From Branchiostoma floridae (Eukaryota > Chordata > Leptocardii > Amphioxiformes > Branchiostomatidae): a DNA stretch of 64,000 bases. The DNA lies in assembly GCF_000003815.2 (NCBI RefSeq), contig NC_049981.1, positions 24,983,875 to 25,047,874 of the forward strand. The letters run 5' to 3'. The position numbers were made by a program, and so were the translations under genes. The notes beneath the pieces were generated by a model. The model worked only from the letters and a program-made list of their open reading frames with translations. It ran no database searches and was not told where the DNA came from. Of the stretch, positions 10,598 to 25,322 are shown piece after piece (the stretch's first letter is position 1; each line of letters starts with the position of its first letter).

Positions 10598-13500
10598 TAA
10601 CCATTGAAAAAATGTTGCACCTTGTAGAACTGGTAATTAATAAGATTAAGGTGTCAGGTGTCATAAAAAATTAAAGGTTATGTTGGATTTCAAACTTAAC
10701 TTGAGTGGCTGTATATAGAATCCTTACTTACAATGTAGGTCAAATATATACCAGTAGGTGTTGTGTTGTTTGATTATGCTATATAAGTACATGACAAGTT
10801 TCAACCTCGTATTCATGGCTCCGATAAGGATAATGTGGAGTAAGATAATGGGGCCAGTTGAATGCCTAGCAGGTCTGGTCTTGTAGACCCCGGCTGTTCA
10901 GTTCAGTTTCCACTGACTCATATTCTATGGACTGAAAGAAAGGAGAGTTTTTAATTTTATAACAAATGATTTTGCCAAGCTTCCTTTCAGTTAATTGGAA
11001 ATTAGGCGAGAAAAACGTTGACAACGAACAATGAGCACTATGCATTCAAATAGCTTAATCATCAATTAAAGCACAACAGAACTAAAAACGGTTAGAGTTC
11101 GGGGGAAATGTAGGAGGCTGTACACATTGGAGCCCACCTAGAGTAGACATCTAATATGGCCTCTTATACATGACTAATTCAGCTTCCTACAAATAACAAA
11201 TAGGTCAAGGGAAACGTAATTGTGGAAAAATGTCAGTGATGTCATTTTTATTAATTTACGACAACCCAGTCCCCGGTCTTTGTATGACTTCACACGTGGT
11301 CACCGCGTGTCCGTCCTTGCCTATTCACACTTCCGCCCACCACACCGGGGCTCTCATTCTGTGTTTCGTCCGCGGGAAGCGAGGCGCACGGAGACTCGCT
11401 CCCCGGTTTTTCGACTCCAGTTGCTTTTAGTTAATTAAATACAATTGACATCAAATTGCTATCAGTAACAGCTAAATTGCGAATTGTTTGTCTGTACTGG
11501 TAGCAGGTAAAATCACTGCCTCGTTAACCTGAAACGCAAACTACTGATGCCAGACGCCAAGTCCGTAACGAATTTGGCCCAAGCAATCAGGAATTAGAAG
11601 ATTAAACATGCTTTATCATAGAGCTTTACTTGTGACACCTAATTACATCTGGCAGGATACCATTGCCATATTTCACAATATACATAGCAGATAAGACTTT
11701 CTATGTAAAAAGCTATCGTTGACCTTTTCACCAGACTCAGGAATAAAAGGTTTTATGATACATTTAGACAGCTTATATACTGTAACTATTGGTAACTGAA
11801 GCCTTAAGCCGCATTGTTGCATCACTGGCTACCTGCAAAAGCACCATGCATAGCCTCAGTTGAGGATGACTGCTTTAAATTACCCTAACTTTTTTTTATG
11901 AAACTTATTCATTCCAGGACCAATCAAATCAGTAGAAAACCACTTATGGACTGCAATATCTTAGAATGCTAGTCTCCAATTTCAAAGCTACACACCATGC
12001 ATATAGTGACGGCGGCGGATCAATACCCGACTTATATAGGTCAAGGCTACGCATACCAATTTAATGCACATGTTAGTCCTATAAAACACTTTATAATGGC
12101 CAACCTATGTTGGAGTTCAGAGCCTTTGATCCCATTCCAAACACTCAAAGTACCCTTTTCGATTCCCACCTATACGAATGCTTCATGATTTAACCTTCTT
12201 AGGGAAAGATGAGTGATTGTATCTTCTACAGCACTTGGCACATCAAGAAGGCTTCAGGATCATGATGATGATAGATCACGCAGCTATATTGATCGAAGGA
12301 ACTTTGCAAGTCCATTTCGAAAGGTCGAACGTTCTGCTAGATGGATATGCATTCCTTCGCATGGGCTTTAAAGGTGACAGGCTTTACGTTAGGTACGTAC
12401 CCAAATATAACTGATGAAGGCCTTGAGGAAATCGTAATTCTCTCGTTCTGTCTATGTATAGTCAATACATGCAGGTGGTTCTGACTGTTGCTGTCCGCGC
12501 ATCTAACACCTGTGATGAATGGGTTTGTCATCCTAAGGTCTTGTGCATTTAGATAGGCTGATTTAATGAAATATATCATTACAACGTGCCGTACATGCCT
12601 GATCTAAAGTCGCAAACAGTATATATTACTCGCCTAATTCACTTCACACTTGGGTTGGATTCTAATTTGGTTGGATCTAAAATTTATATATTCCAAATTT
12701 TCTTTCACATTCTCAATCAGACTGCTCTTTTTTATTTGATATTCTTTGAGCAAGTACGACCAAGCTCTCCAGATTATTGAGGAGTTCCTCTCATTCCAAC
12801 TGGTGATCATTAAGAGACCAAAATCCGCATAATTAGTTCGAATGACGTCCATTCAGAATTGTATTTTGCACGTTTTGTTTGCTTGGTTTCAAATCATACA
12901 TTTACATCATGAATCATATTCAATGCGTTAAGTCATGGGCCATATAAATCTGATTTTGATTGCTCCAAGCTCTCAAATTCAAAGTTTAAGGGGACTTGTG
13001 AATAATGAGCTTAGCCATCGTCGAAGTGTATGTAGAAGTATATGCTGGTTTGTTTGTCATGTCTATATACATATATTGCAAAAAAAAGAATGATTAAAGT
13101 TCCTAGAATATACAATTGCAAGCATGCAATGTTACTATGTAAAACACACAATCGCCGCCATTCGACGAGTGTTAGTTATTTGACACGTTAGTTTTAGGAC
13201 GCTATATTATTCTACACATTGGAAAGTGAGGACGTCATAGTTAACAGTAAAGAGAAAACTGCCATAAATATCTGTGTATGTATCCGCCCTTCCTGAGGAT
13301 AATAGAACTACAGCTTAATGATATTATATAATTAATGAAACACTAAGGTGTATTAGAAAATATTACATCTTAAGTCATACCTTGCAGGTCGTTGGTCCAT
13401 TCCATTTCACTTTATACGTACAAGGTGCTATAGGCCTGCCGATTGATTCCAAGGTCTTACATACCGACCTACAGTGTTGTCGTTGAGAGGGCAGTAGCTC

Positions 13501-16500
13501 CGACTGCCTACGTGACTATCTCAGTTAGAGGACATTAACCTCTTACGCAGGATTTCCAGTTCCTGAACGGCGGTGACTGAGGTACTGTAGTTAATTGGTT
13601 TGGTTATTACCTCCTGGAAGGAGGCTTTCCTCCGAACGGGGTACTGTTTCTGGTTGCTTTTGTGTGTTCGCACCTATAACTGGGTATCCTTGGGATGGAT
13701 TTGTATCAATTTTGGTATGCATACGGATAGTTATTGACGTTCGAAGAAGTGTGGTGATTTTGATTCCCATAGCAGTATTTTCGGGCAATGCAACAGTACC
13801 GACCGACACCCCCTTCCTGGAAGTAGTGTGGTATAATCCATAAACAGCTGGTCAGCCGACGAATGACCCCTTACGGGAGGGAGATAGGAATTGATTAGGG
13901 AGAGGGAGGATCACTGATATCTGTGATGACTGGGTCCATGGCAGTGGGACTTTCACAAAAACTCTAGATATGATACGACATCTTTGATTACCCGTTCCCA
14001 TGTACGGAAAATCCTTTTCTCAATTAAGATATATTATCGTCTAATGCCGGACATATCTATGAGATCAGTACAGCCTGATTGCTTCAATTATAACAAACCT
14101 TTTCTGGTCTTCTCTTTGGCTTTTGTAATATGACAGATAAAACATTTTATCATGAATGGTAATAGCATGATATATCCTTCAATTCACGTTACGGACATAT
14201 CAAATACATGAAGATTGAAAACAAACATCAAATCATTACATCAAAGCGTGATAATAATGTTAAACAAATCATGAATGAGAAAGTGTCTAATATGCTAGGT
14301 AAGCCCATCGAGGGTTCCTTTCCATTAAAGCGAGGGCTTACCGTGTGCAGCCCATCAAATATCAAGCGCAGGAAATGACTCTGGCACCTTCTCTAGCCTG
14401 ATGTCAGCTCACTGACTATTTGAAACGTCTACTGAGATCCTACATTACTGTTAGCAAATTACAATGATCAAATACGATGAAAGATGAGCGATTCAAAATG
14501 AGGAGAAGGGTAATTTTCTAAGATATGTCTCTGTTTTTAGTTTCTCCTAAGTCTTGCTGCTTCAACACTCATCATTACCACCAAACATTTACATGGGTTT
14601 TTCTAAAGGGAACAGGTTTTTGTCTTGTTCTTAATACTTTGAGGATGTTGTAGCAGACAGTGGCCAGTATACTGCTGAGGGAGAGGTATTCATCAGTCGG
14701 GGCTTAGTGTCTCCAACTTTCAGGTTCTTATCTGATGAACCATTGTGAAGGTTAACTGGTTTCATACAATGACGCTATCACCATCTCCAAAGTTCTTTAA
14801 ACGATGATGGCTCGGAAAATAGCTTTCTACAGCATCGGGTTAGCTAGGATTCCAACCCAATGTGTATTAGACACGGGCCTAGCTAGTAGCTAAATCACTG
14901 TATAGATGCCTCTTTCATAACGCAGGCTGTTTTTACGTGATACTGAAGCAGGGTGATTGACCCCGGTACCCTGTCTCTATCCCATCATTCCCAGGGAATA
15001 CAGCCGAAACACAGACAGGATCACGACTCCGTAATTACATGTGCCTCGGTGTGCGCGATGTGATTACTTTGGGCTAGCCGGCTCAATGCCACAGAGGGAA
15101 CGTGTTGGAGCTTACCTAAATGCGCTTTTACAATATTTTATATCTGTGTTACACTGTTAGGCAATGTTGTTAAGTTCTCTTAGGTTCAACCACCCAAAAC
15201 AAACAGTGATTTCCATAGGGACTTTAGTTTACTGCAAAGTAACTTTGGTTGACAGACATTTAGTGTCCAGGGCTTTTCCATGTTCTAGAGTTGCCACGCG
15301 TGCACGTGCGCATCTGTCCAAGAGGAATGTAAATTGCACATTTCAGAAAATATAATAGCATGGAGACAGTGATCAGTGAGCTTATCAAATTCCAGTTTTG
15401 AAAACATAAGTTTAGATCACACCAGATGTGGTAGTATCTACTCGCACGTCAGAAGTTGACATGTGTTTTTTTTTTTTAATTCCATTTCAGCTATCTTCAT
15501 AAGCCAGGGCAAGCTATTGGGTAAGCTCAAACAGAAGGCGGTTTTTCTAGGCCATGGATGCATGAGGTTGGTCAAGTACTGTATCAAACTGAATTTTCTG
15601 TCACAAATAAACTACAAAATGTCGCAGCCTCTTAATAAAAGTAAAATTCGTACTACATCTAGGTATATCCCCTGTTACATATAGCCAAGTGTAGTATCTC
15701 GCCCACACCTTACCATTGTAAGAACTTGGTCTGTAGCAAGGTGGACTGTGGTTGGTATTTGGACGGCCCGGTTGGCCACTGGTCGGCTACTGGCCGGCTT
15801 GGGAAGAGTTGGGGACTGATCGGCTGGTGTTTGGGAGTAAGTCAGTAAGGACCAGTGCGTGGGTGGGAATCAAATCTGAGAAGTGGATGGGAGTCGACTC
15901 TAGGGCCGGGGGAAGGTTCTGAATGTAACAAAGAATATACGTTTTGCTTCTTATATTTCTTTACAAACATGTACACTCTTCGTGTAAAGCCTTATACAAT
16001 CCATATTACTTCCAATATCACCACAGTGTCACAAATCAATGGATTCTTCATTATGTAAGGTTTTGCCGCTTGAGATACTGAAGTTACTATGGTTGAATTA
16101 TACGTTAGCATTATGTATCAAGCATAAACATGTTTTTTTCAGTCATTTGAGTTTTTCTAAATTCGTTAGACTACATTCGTTATAGCACAAACCATTGCGC
16201 TGGTCCATTGAGACAACTCAATCAGTAATAATTAATCGATTTATATATATAGGACAAGGTTACATGTCACTAATATGATATAAACGTCTTTATTCTGGTT
16301 CATATCTTACATACTCCATCAAAACGTAATTCAATCACACAGAAAGCACTCAGGAACGTATGCTTCAGGGACTGCAAATAGCGCTTACAATTATGTTTAT
16401 CAAAGCCTGGTGTTAGTCTCGAGCTGCCAGGGCTTAACCTTAAGAAATGAAACATGATTGAAAGTTATGCGTTAGACTGTGCTCTTTTTCCGTATCATAA

Positions 16501-19500
16501 GATCAACTGTGAATCAGTATCGAGTTTACGGAACTATGCAAAAAAGTAAAATAGATGACTTAGAATAGCAACTGTCGTGTCAAAATATGATTTTATCCAT
16601 TTGCACCTCACAAAATAAGTATTATTAACGCGTAAATCATATTTTATCAATAGTCCAGAACTTCCAACCTGTCATAAGAACTCAACAGTCAACGAAACGA
16701 ATTGGAAGTAAGTCAGACTTTTATACGTGATTGTATAAATGTCCAACATGCAATACAACATGCAACAAATGGCTTTCTCGTTTCCTTTGATATCTTGTTA
16801 TACGAGCGCCAGCAATTTTCCAACTGCTCGCGTAGGCAGACTATCAAATCACGTAGGAATCAATCCGAAGACCTCCCAAACTTTTTAATGGACATAACCC
16901 TTGCGTGACGTCCTTTGTCGAGATATTTTGCAATATAACACAAAACCCATGCCTTTATTGTATAAGCTATCCTTGAGTAGAACCAGGCACTTTTCAAATG
17001 ACATATTTTTTGGATATTCATATCACAAAAAGTGATAAAAAATGAAGAATATTTGACGACGGTTAGAGGATCGAAACAGTGCGGACGTCATTTGTTTTTT
17101 CAACAAAGCGTATTTCAAGCCTTGGGGACTGCATATTACTTCATGCGCAGAATCTTTTTGTATATTAGTCCTTAGCATTCTAAAAGCCAAAAGTGTTTCT
17201 TGACATGTACAAATATTACATTACAATTAGGGAATATCATGTCCTAAATGAGCACTCGAAAATGGTGAAATTATTTGGAAGATGCATTTTCATTCTAGTG
17301 AAGAAGCTTCGACATTCCTATTTAAATCGTTAGTATTTCAAAAGCTGCAAGCAAATATTTCTTATTGTTGATATTTAATTGTTTGTCATTAAAGCTAGAT
17401 ATTGTGCGGATTTTTGAATATATCTTTCACACAATAGCTTCAATCAGACTCAAAACTGACTACAGCAAATTGACTCCAGAAATCCAAAATCATTAGTCAC
17501 AAGATCCCACGACGCTCTCTCAAGCATAACAGACGGTAGAGGATGTCTCTCTTGACTGAAGATTAAGGGATACATCTGTAAAACATTACCTTTTAGACTT
17601 ATATTCGTTGCTTTGTAATATGTTACAGCGAAAATAAATTACCATGCAATATATACATAGGTCTTTCACAGCGAAAATCAATAAAAACGTTATATTGAAG
17701 TAGACGCGGAGGCCAAGCGTGATAAAAATTGATTGTCGCCATATTCTTGAAAAGTTATACAATGTGACACATTATATCTCCTAGATTGGTAAAGATTGCC
17801 CCGGGCAATCAAATGAACTGCAGACTCTCCTTAAAGAGAGACCTATACAACTGTATTCGCAAAGCAATTTTCTTTGCAGTCCTAACTTGTGGCGAAGCAA
17901 ATGATTCAGATGAAGACCCATTATTTCAAATCGTCCGTTGGGCAGGAATCTGTATCTTTATAGCTGGTATAACCGCCATTCGGCGTAACACACCAGCTCG
18001 CAGGCACGCAGGCAGGAATCCGCCAGGATGCAGAGAGACTGGCATATTGTAAGTATTGTGTAGCAAGTTCAAAATGTCTAATTTGTGGCTTGTTCCATTA
18101 AACAATCTTTGGAAATACTTTACTAGTATACATTATGCGTACCAGACAACGTGGACTCACCTTACAAACGGCTCAGTAGAGTATTCTTTCTCGCAGGCCA
18201 AGGTGACCACCCCCTCATTCACAAGAATTACTTTTACAAATAGCTCCGAAACCTAGACATGTCAAGGAGGCAAATCTACAAATTCAAAAGCCGTTACTTA
18301 AACAAATTCATAATGTTGTGCTGCACGTCGCTTCTGTTTACCTTTAAAGTTAATTTAAGCATCTTATCGGTTACACATTGGTAAAGGTAAATGTAAGCTT
18401 TTTGAGGCAATAGAGTCAGCAACCGAATTTAGGTATCCATTTTACTTCTGGGCGAAGAAAGAAAAGTCGCACAAAGTGCCTTTCCCAACACAACATCTAG
18501 CCAGAAATGCCAGGAATCAAACCCTAGAAATCTAGATTCGGTATCCGTTATCCAATCCACGTGGCCATTCGACGCCAACAGCACATTCAGTATTAAACTG
18601 AACAGAGAAGAAGTGACATCCAGACCCCACAACAGCAGAAATAGCAGAACATATGAGTAAGCAACTGTCACTGACTTGAGACTTACGTTTCTAGCAGCCC
18701 GTCCGGTGGCCATGCCTACAGAAGGCCCAATAAGCCCCGACAGCGAGAAACGTTGTAACACAGGCTAGCCTCAGACCCTTTTGACGTTCTCTGTGCGCTC
18801 AACTAGGAACAAACAGTGTGAACTAACAGAATAATATTGCAAACGCGACCGCCAGTGCAATTTATGTCACGTTTTTAAACAATTGACTTGTACCTTTCTT
18901 AATTGCTTGAAGTTCACCAAAAAGGCTCGTGGAGCCACCCATGCATTTTGGGTTACAATACTGTATTCTGAAGAAAGATTTTAACCCTGGTCTGCTTCCT
19001 ATGTACATTCAATAGATCAAAGTGTAAAATCACCTTCAAGTTGTTTCTTGTTATCAGCAAGATACAGGTCCTGCACAAACGTCGAGCTGAGATCCTCTAC
19101 CGAACGATACAGATGAAGAACTGAGCCGCCTATGAGTATGACTCCTGGCGATGTGATATCTTTTAATCTGTCCAGCCACAGAATCTGGGAGACGGAAATT
19201 AGATCTACTATAGTATCAATTACCACATGGAGCCGGTCCGTACTACCTCCGGGAAACACCGCGGTGCGACCTTTGATTATCGCATGGCTTGTAATCTGTT
19301 CGTTCACTCGTCCTTCTTTCTTCTTCTGGCGCGCCCCCTTCAAAGGCATAGCAAAATTTCCCCGTAAGTGGCAGAAATAGTCCGCAAACACGGCAAAAGG
19401 GCAACCAAATAATTCATAGCCTTCATGCGATTTAGAAAATGGGAACGAAATAAGGACCGTTGGATTGCATAAAATTACAGCATACGTGACATCCACGGGG

Positions 19501-20079
19501 CACTTGTTGTTACGAGTTTTAGATGTTTATTCTCTTCTATCACCAGACACGTTTCGAAACACACATGACTAGGGGTCATAATAGTGATTTTTTTTTAATT
19601 CCTCATGAGTGAGTTTTTAATAATACACAAAGTGATCGACATTTGGTAGTGTAGGAGGTACAGTTAGCGCTACGTTATCAGAAGCAATCTAACTTGTGCT
19701 GTAGTGTTCTTTATCGCTCCTACTGCAGACGGACCAGACAGATGATGACATTAGTGGGCTCTGGCCATTGACACAAGGCCTTCGGTTTACACAACTCGTC
19801 CTCCTTTAATTGATTGACCACAGAAGTCGGACAACGGAAATTTGATCTAATTTGAGTATCTCATGAAATTGGGGGACAGTCCAGAACGCTTCCTAGAAAT
19901 GATAAGGATCGCAAACAATGTATCATTTACCTGCTTTGTTCAGTTTGTATAAATTTACAGTTCAAACATTAAGATATTCACACTATGATTACTCTATTTG
20001 CAGAACCTATTGCTATATGCAGTGATAACACTTTAGGCAATACACATATATTTATCAATTTGTTTTATATTGTATCATT
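10598..20079. other. gene-poor stretch, no feature supported
   Basis: I examined short open frames on both strands, including those near 13.6, 17.8, 18.4-18.8 and 19.0-19.5 kb. None has a recognisable domain, signal or paired splice sites, and several overlap on opposite strands. No long repeat, tRNA or element with clear ends was found, though decayed copies may have escaped reading by eye. Confidence 0.5.
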
Positions 20080-20117
20080 TTCATTGTGTCCTTTTACTCC
20101 TTAAAGGACACAATGAA
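20080..20117. repeat. perfect 15-bp hairpin
   Basis: TTCATTGTGTCCTTT at 20080-20094 pairs perfectly with AAAGGACACAATGAA at 20103-20117, with an 8-base loop. It may be a remnant of a small palindromic element. No target duplication was identified. Confidence 0.6.
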
Positions 20118-20399
20118 GATTGTCAATTAACAAATTTCATGTATGTCATACATGCAGCAAGAGATCTCTTTTAGGCATTTGCTTCATGAAATGCTCTGAA
20201 AGCGCCGTCGCTTCTATACGATGATTTAACTACAATACATTAAGGTGATAGATATTCAAAGATGATTAGTAGGCTGGGTATATGAAGGAATTAATGAATG
20301 TATGAATAACTAGAAAGGCCGACATTTGCTTGAGAGCAAATACAGCATATTTCATCCATCTCCCTCATGCAACAATAGGCCTTGAGGTCGTTGACCCCT

Positions 20400-21115
20400 T
20401 AGGCCATTGGAAAATGACCCAAAAATTTCCCAAATATATCATTTTAAAGTGTTCCATGCCAAAAATTATACATGGGTCATTTGAATAGATATCTAGAGCA
20501 CCCATTTACCAAATTTCGGGTCATTTGGTTGTAAAACGAGGGAACAGGAGCCAAAAATGTCCAATTTTTGTCAAAAATGGCCATAAAATCGCAATATTAA
20601 GCATTATGTTGTACTGTATGGAAAAACTGTTATTGAATTTATGTGCACATAATTAAAGGGCACTTTTATACCAAATTTCAGGTCATTCGGTTGTAAAACG
20701 AGGGTACAGGAGGCAAAAATGTGCTTTTTTTGTCAAAAAATGGCCAAAAATTGCAAAATTAAGCATTTTGTTGTACCATATGCCAAAAGTGTTATTAAAT
20801 CTGGGTGGGCATATGATCAGGGCACCTTTGTACCAAATTTCATGTCATTCGGCTGTAATACCAGGGTACAGGAGCCCAAAATATACATAAACATTGACAA
20901 AAACCTCAATAAAATCAATTTAAAGGCAGATATGAAAAAAAAATGAAAAAGCTACCTGAGGGTATTGGCTTACTCTACCTTTGTGCCAAATTTTAAGTCA
21001 ATCGGTTTAGGAACGGCGGAGTTGATTCGATTTGAAGATTTGACAGGAGAAAGAAAGAAACATTACGAATACAATATATTTCACCATACCTATGGTATGG
21101 CTGAAATATAATGAC
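20400..21115 (+). mobile_element. Helentron/pearl-like tandem-core element, copy 1
   Basis: Three tandem core units of about 160-162 bp are keyed by the words CAAATTTC(G/A)GGTCATT and GAG-ACAGGAG at about 20513, 20673 and 20835. Then come a GAAA-rich microsatellite (GGAGAAAGAAAGAAACATT) and a near-palindromic terminal hairpin centred near 21092 that ends CTGAAATATAAT. The same organisation in opposite orientation occurs at 49845-50595. Tandem cores, a tetranucleotide microsatellite and a terminal hairpin recall bivalve pearl and Helentron-derived elements. I did not find an unambiguous 5' end. Confidence 0.6.
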
Positions 21116-24100
21116 ACAAAAATGAATTTTAAAAAAAACGACACATATAGCAAGAGTCCAGAGGACAGAGGTACAAATTAATGTAACTGACAAGTACTGT
21201 ACATAGACCAATACATGCGCACAGAATGATTTTGCATGGAACAGAGATATCAAACCATAGATAAAAATGAACAGAATCCATTTTTATTGTTCAAGAAGTT
21301 CAGCATAGGCAATAAAAGAGAGGAACAAAAGAGTAGTAGCGGGTTCAGTAGTAAAAGGATAGGCAGTAAAGGGTATGAATACATACACTCTTCTATTGGT
21401 CTCTGATATACAAGACTCCCTCGGGGAACATTGGCCAAACCATGGCTTAGAAAACATATGTTGTACCGTGATACCAACAGACGTGAAACAGCTGCCCTCA
21501 ATGACATCGCACAAGCTAGAGATACACCGCCGCCGGGTTAAGGTGACTATCAAATGCTTTGAGATGTTCTGACGGATTAAATCTATTATTTAAGGTTTGG
21601 ATTCTGGATACATTCATTAATCAATAGCTTATTTGGCTCGAGTTATACATTTATGAAGAAAACACTGAAATATCGTCTTCAATTAGGTACTTAACGCTAT
21701 TAGTCGTGAATGTTTACAATATTCACGAAGATCACATGTAAATACACAAACTACAGCTACAAAAATAGTTTCACGAGTTTACAGATCAATATATATAGTA
21801 TATGTTTTATAGCAATATGAGAGGATTTTATAGGTAGATATCAACTATATGCCTCCACTTCATACTATCAAAGTCATACTTTTTATTCGTTTTGATAAAC
21901 TTACCATATCAAAACTGATCTGTATTCATCGATCATAACATAGATCCCACATGCTATACTTTTGTACCCTTACAAGCTCGAATGTATACATGCTTTGTTC
22001 TATTGTGGCATGTACCGATGGTGCAAAATATGGACAATAAAGGTCTTCTTCGCTATTTAACTTAACTCCGAGACAATGCAACCTCCCTTACCTTTTGTGC
22101 TAGCTGCCTGACACCAGCATAGACAGCGTCAAGTGCCAAGCCTCCGACTCGACGATACGATTACCGTGGGTAGGGCGTTACTTAACTTGGACATTCTGAT
22201 TGGGCTTGCCATGTGTGGTATCATCACGTGGGCTCTTTGTGCCTTACCAACTTAACGCAGAGTGGAAAGCAAATATCATACAGGTCTTCGTGGTGTTAGG
22301 TTACAAAAGGTTCCGTGGACTTTAATACCGGTCGACATTTCACCAGGGATTTTAAAATATTCCTTCAGCTAATATTTTGCACGGTATCTTCACTACCGGC
22401 TGTATGTTTCTTTATCCGAAGTGTTGGGAAAATCTCAGACCTGAGACTCTGTGTGCAATGGGCTGTATGTTTCTTTGATCATAATGCATCCTGAAATGTC
22501 GGGTGGATACCCCAAATATCGCGATATGCGTATACGTGATACATTATGCGTGAGTGATGCATTATATAATGACTTTTGTAACGCAAATTCTTAATGGAAA
22601 CATTTGACGTGGCCATCCCTGTATTGTAAGCAAAGGTACTTATGTTAGAAATAGTTGGCCAAAATTCTACTTGTGATTGTACATGTACATGTATATCATA
22701 TGTTCACACCATACTATATAGACTCTGATAGAATATCTTTTTTAAGATGATGCAGTTTCCAAGAGATGTTGCAGTAATATAGAATTTGCCGGACGCTGAA
22801 TAAGTTGTTAGATTTCTGAAACTGTTATTTGTCATTATCATTGTCATATAAGTGTGATAATATAAAGTTTCATACAAATATCATTCTGATATCAAAGTAT
22901 AGAGGGAAGACTGCTTGAATAGCAAAACGTTATCTAGTTTGATCTATTTATGAGTTTAGCTATTTATTGAATTTTGAAATAAATTACTAGATAGATGGGT
23001 GGAAATGACTACATGACCCTTTCAGTTTTAAACAAGCTCATTTTCAAGGAAGCATATCTACTAAAGAGAACACAATCAATATGGATGTGAAATAAAACAC
23101 TACTACATTAAAACATGTACAGGAAAACACTATGCTAAACAAACTATAACCATAGGAACTTAAAATAGAGAACTCAATATTCGTAACGAAATCAAATCCA
23201 CACTTTCCTAATACCTGCCTGGCCGGGAGCGCCCTGTTGGCAATCTAAGATGTTCAGGGACCCGCTTAATGCTTCCCCTGAGGGTGTCAGCCATCATGCA
23301 CGGGTTAGAATAATGGTTTATGGTTTTAAAGTATTTCACTTTACACATGCGCATAACTGGCTTGTGTGTGCCATAATGGATTTCGATATTAAGTTCAAGG
23401 TTGCAATTTACCGACCAGTCCGCTGGCACTCTGGAGCTGATTTGATATATTCATGGCCTTTGCATTCAATACCTGCCTGCATGTAAATCGTGGCCATGAG
23501 CGCTGGAATGAAGCATTTAAGTGATTATAACCTTTCTTGCCACAAGTCAGCAGCTGCGATACAGCACAATATACGTGGGTCTCAAATGCTAAGGAAGCTG
23601 ATAGAGGATCGGTTACTTATCTTATACAGTTCTTTTTCGTTATATCTGACAAGAAAAGTTTTAACATGTGATATTTTTACCCTTTGAGTGTTTCACTAAT
23701 GTTAGAGGGATAACTCATATCGTTACAGGTTGTAATTTTGATTGATCCCTAATTAGCCCAAGTCGTAAAGCTGTAAAGTGATTACTACCGTATCTAAAGA
23801 GCTACAGACCGTTCAGCTATCGCTTCCCAATGGGGGTGTGGCAGCAATACGCTCAAAACATGAATTATTTTTCAATCTCGCTTTCACCCAAAAATGAAGC
23901 GTGTGTGTGTCTGCGGTTTGTTTTCATTTGGTCGTTCATTTAGCTTTCGGGGTGTACCTCGTACCCATCATGTGTCATATATTCAGTGCATCTGAATGGT
24001 GTGTGTTTACCGTTTACATGTTGCTGAGCATTGTGTAGACTATAGGTCGGCCGTTGTGAAATACCTTGAACTTTAAAAAGTATTCCAGGACAGGAAAAGT

Positions 24101-24934
24101 ATGATCTCTTCAGTAAAGTAGACATCCTTTCGTATTTAAAGAGTTTCACTCTTACCCTGGCTATTATTTGAAGATAGCAAATTCGTACTCCAATACTTCC
24201 CATATAGCTTCCCGTTATATTATTGCCCCTTCTATTGCCGTAAGAGGGCTATCAGCAGAAAGTATTCAGGTTATAACCAATCCAATATCTCTCCATAGTA
24301 GATTCTAGTGCCAATTGAGCAATTGAACCGACTTCATTTGGCTCTTGAGTACACGTTTTTCATATCCGCTCCATATCCGAAGATAGCAACAAGCCTTCTC
24401 ACGTGGCTTACAAGTATGTCATTGTCGCTTTAACTCCGGTGAGAGAGCCATTGATATAACTATTCCAGCTCTACGTAACTCTACATTCAAAAAGTAGATC
24501 CTGGTGCCGATTAAGTGATAGGATCTGGACTGTATATCTATTAGGCTCATATAGTATCCGGTGCATCTGAATGTTGTGTGATTGCGCTGTTGACTAAACC
24601 ATCGTCACGTCCACGCTGTCTCATGTGACTCATGTGCACCTCCTCATGTCAGGCTAAAGCACCAGGGGAGTAGGTTTTGCAACGTCATTACTTTACTCTG
24701 AAAAGCATTTCAGAATCTACAAGCACATGATCATATTTTGGATATAAGAACTTTTTGGGCTCACGTGCTCGCTGGTACTCTTCATCCCTACGTAGATGTG
24801 AATACATTTCGAACTCAATCCTTGTTCATTGTGGGTTGAGGCAGCATCGAAACTTAAGTGTGACTAAAAAGTTACAAAAGTTGTAACAATGATGATTTTG
24901 TTTACAGGAATGAATTTCATCACCCAATATAGTT
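21116..24934. other. gene-poor stretch
   Basis: No exon or RNA gene supported. TGCATCTGAATG(G/T)TGTGTG occurs near 23984 and 24561, with weaker shared words around 24.3 and 24.5 kb, which hints at an old duplication too decayed to delimit. Confidence 0.5.
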
Positions 24935-25024
24935 GTTACTTTTGATCAGTCATTTGTGTTATATGTGGCTAACACGTTGCTAATTTAAGCTACAGCAATA
25001 ACACAAATGACTGATCAAAGTTAC
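24935..25024. repeat. palindromic miniature element
   Basis: An arm at 24935-24962 (containing TTGATCAGTCATTTGTGTTA) pairs with its reverse complement at 24998-25024. The arms are about 27 bp, with one base of length difference, around a 35-bp loop. Weaker pairing continues outward (AATATAG / ATTATAAT). It resembles a foldback MITE; no clean target duplication was seen. Confidence 0.6.
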
Positions 25025-25322
25025 ATATTATAATAAGGACATCGATTTCTACTATCATGAATTGTGTCTACCATAAAAATTGCTGTTCTTTTAAGTTGAA
25101 GTTAAATCAATAACACACACATACAACAGTCTGACCGAAGTCAAGCGTTGTAATAACTGCAATAATTTCTACTTACATAAAAAAGAGGTGTCATTGTGGC
25201 TTGGCAATATTGACACTGGGGACGTTCTAATATGAATGATACGACGTTTCTCGTCACGATATGATATTTAGATACATTTGACCAAACATGGGCCAATCAG
25301 TTAAGTGCTACTTTCCAATTTA

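Noticed and set aside
13595-13850. Block with ACCTCCTGGAAGGAGG and GGTATCCTTGGGATGGATTT that recalls a repeat seen in other invertebrates
   Set aside because: Only one copy is visible in the window and I cannot confirm the family without a search.
19017-19496. 159-codon minus-strand open frame
   Set aside because: No recognisable domain, no signal peptide, no paired splice sites, and an overlapping plus-strand frame. Not enough to call a gene.
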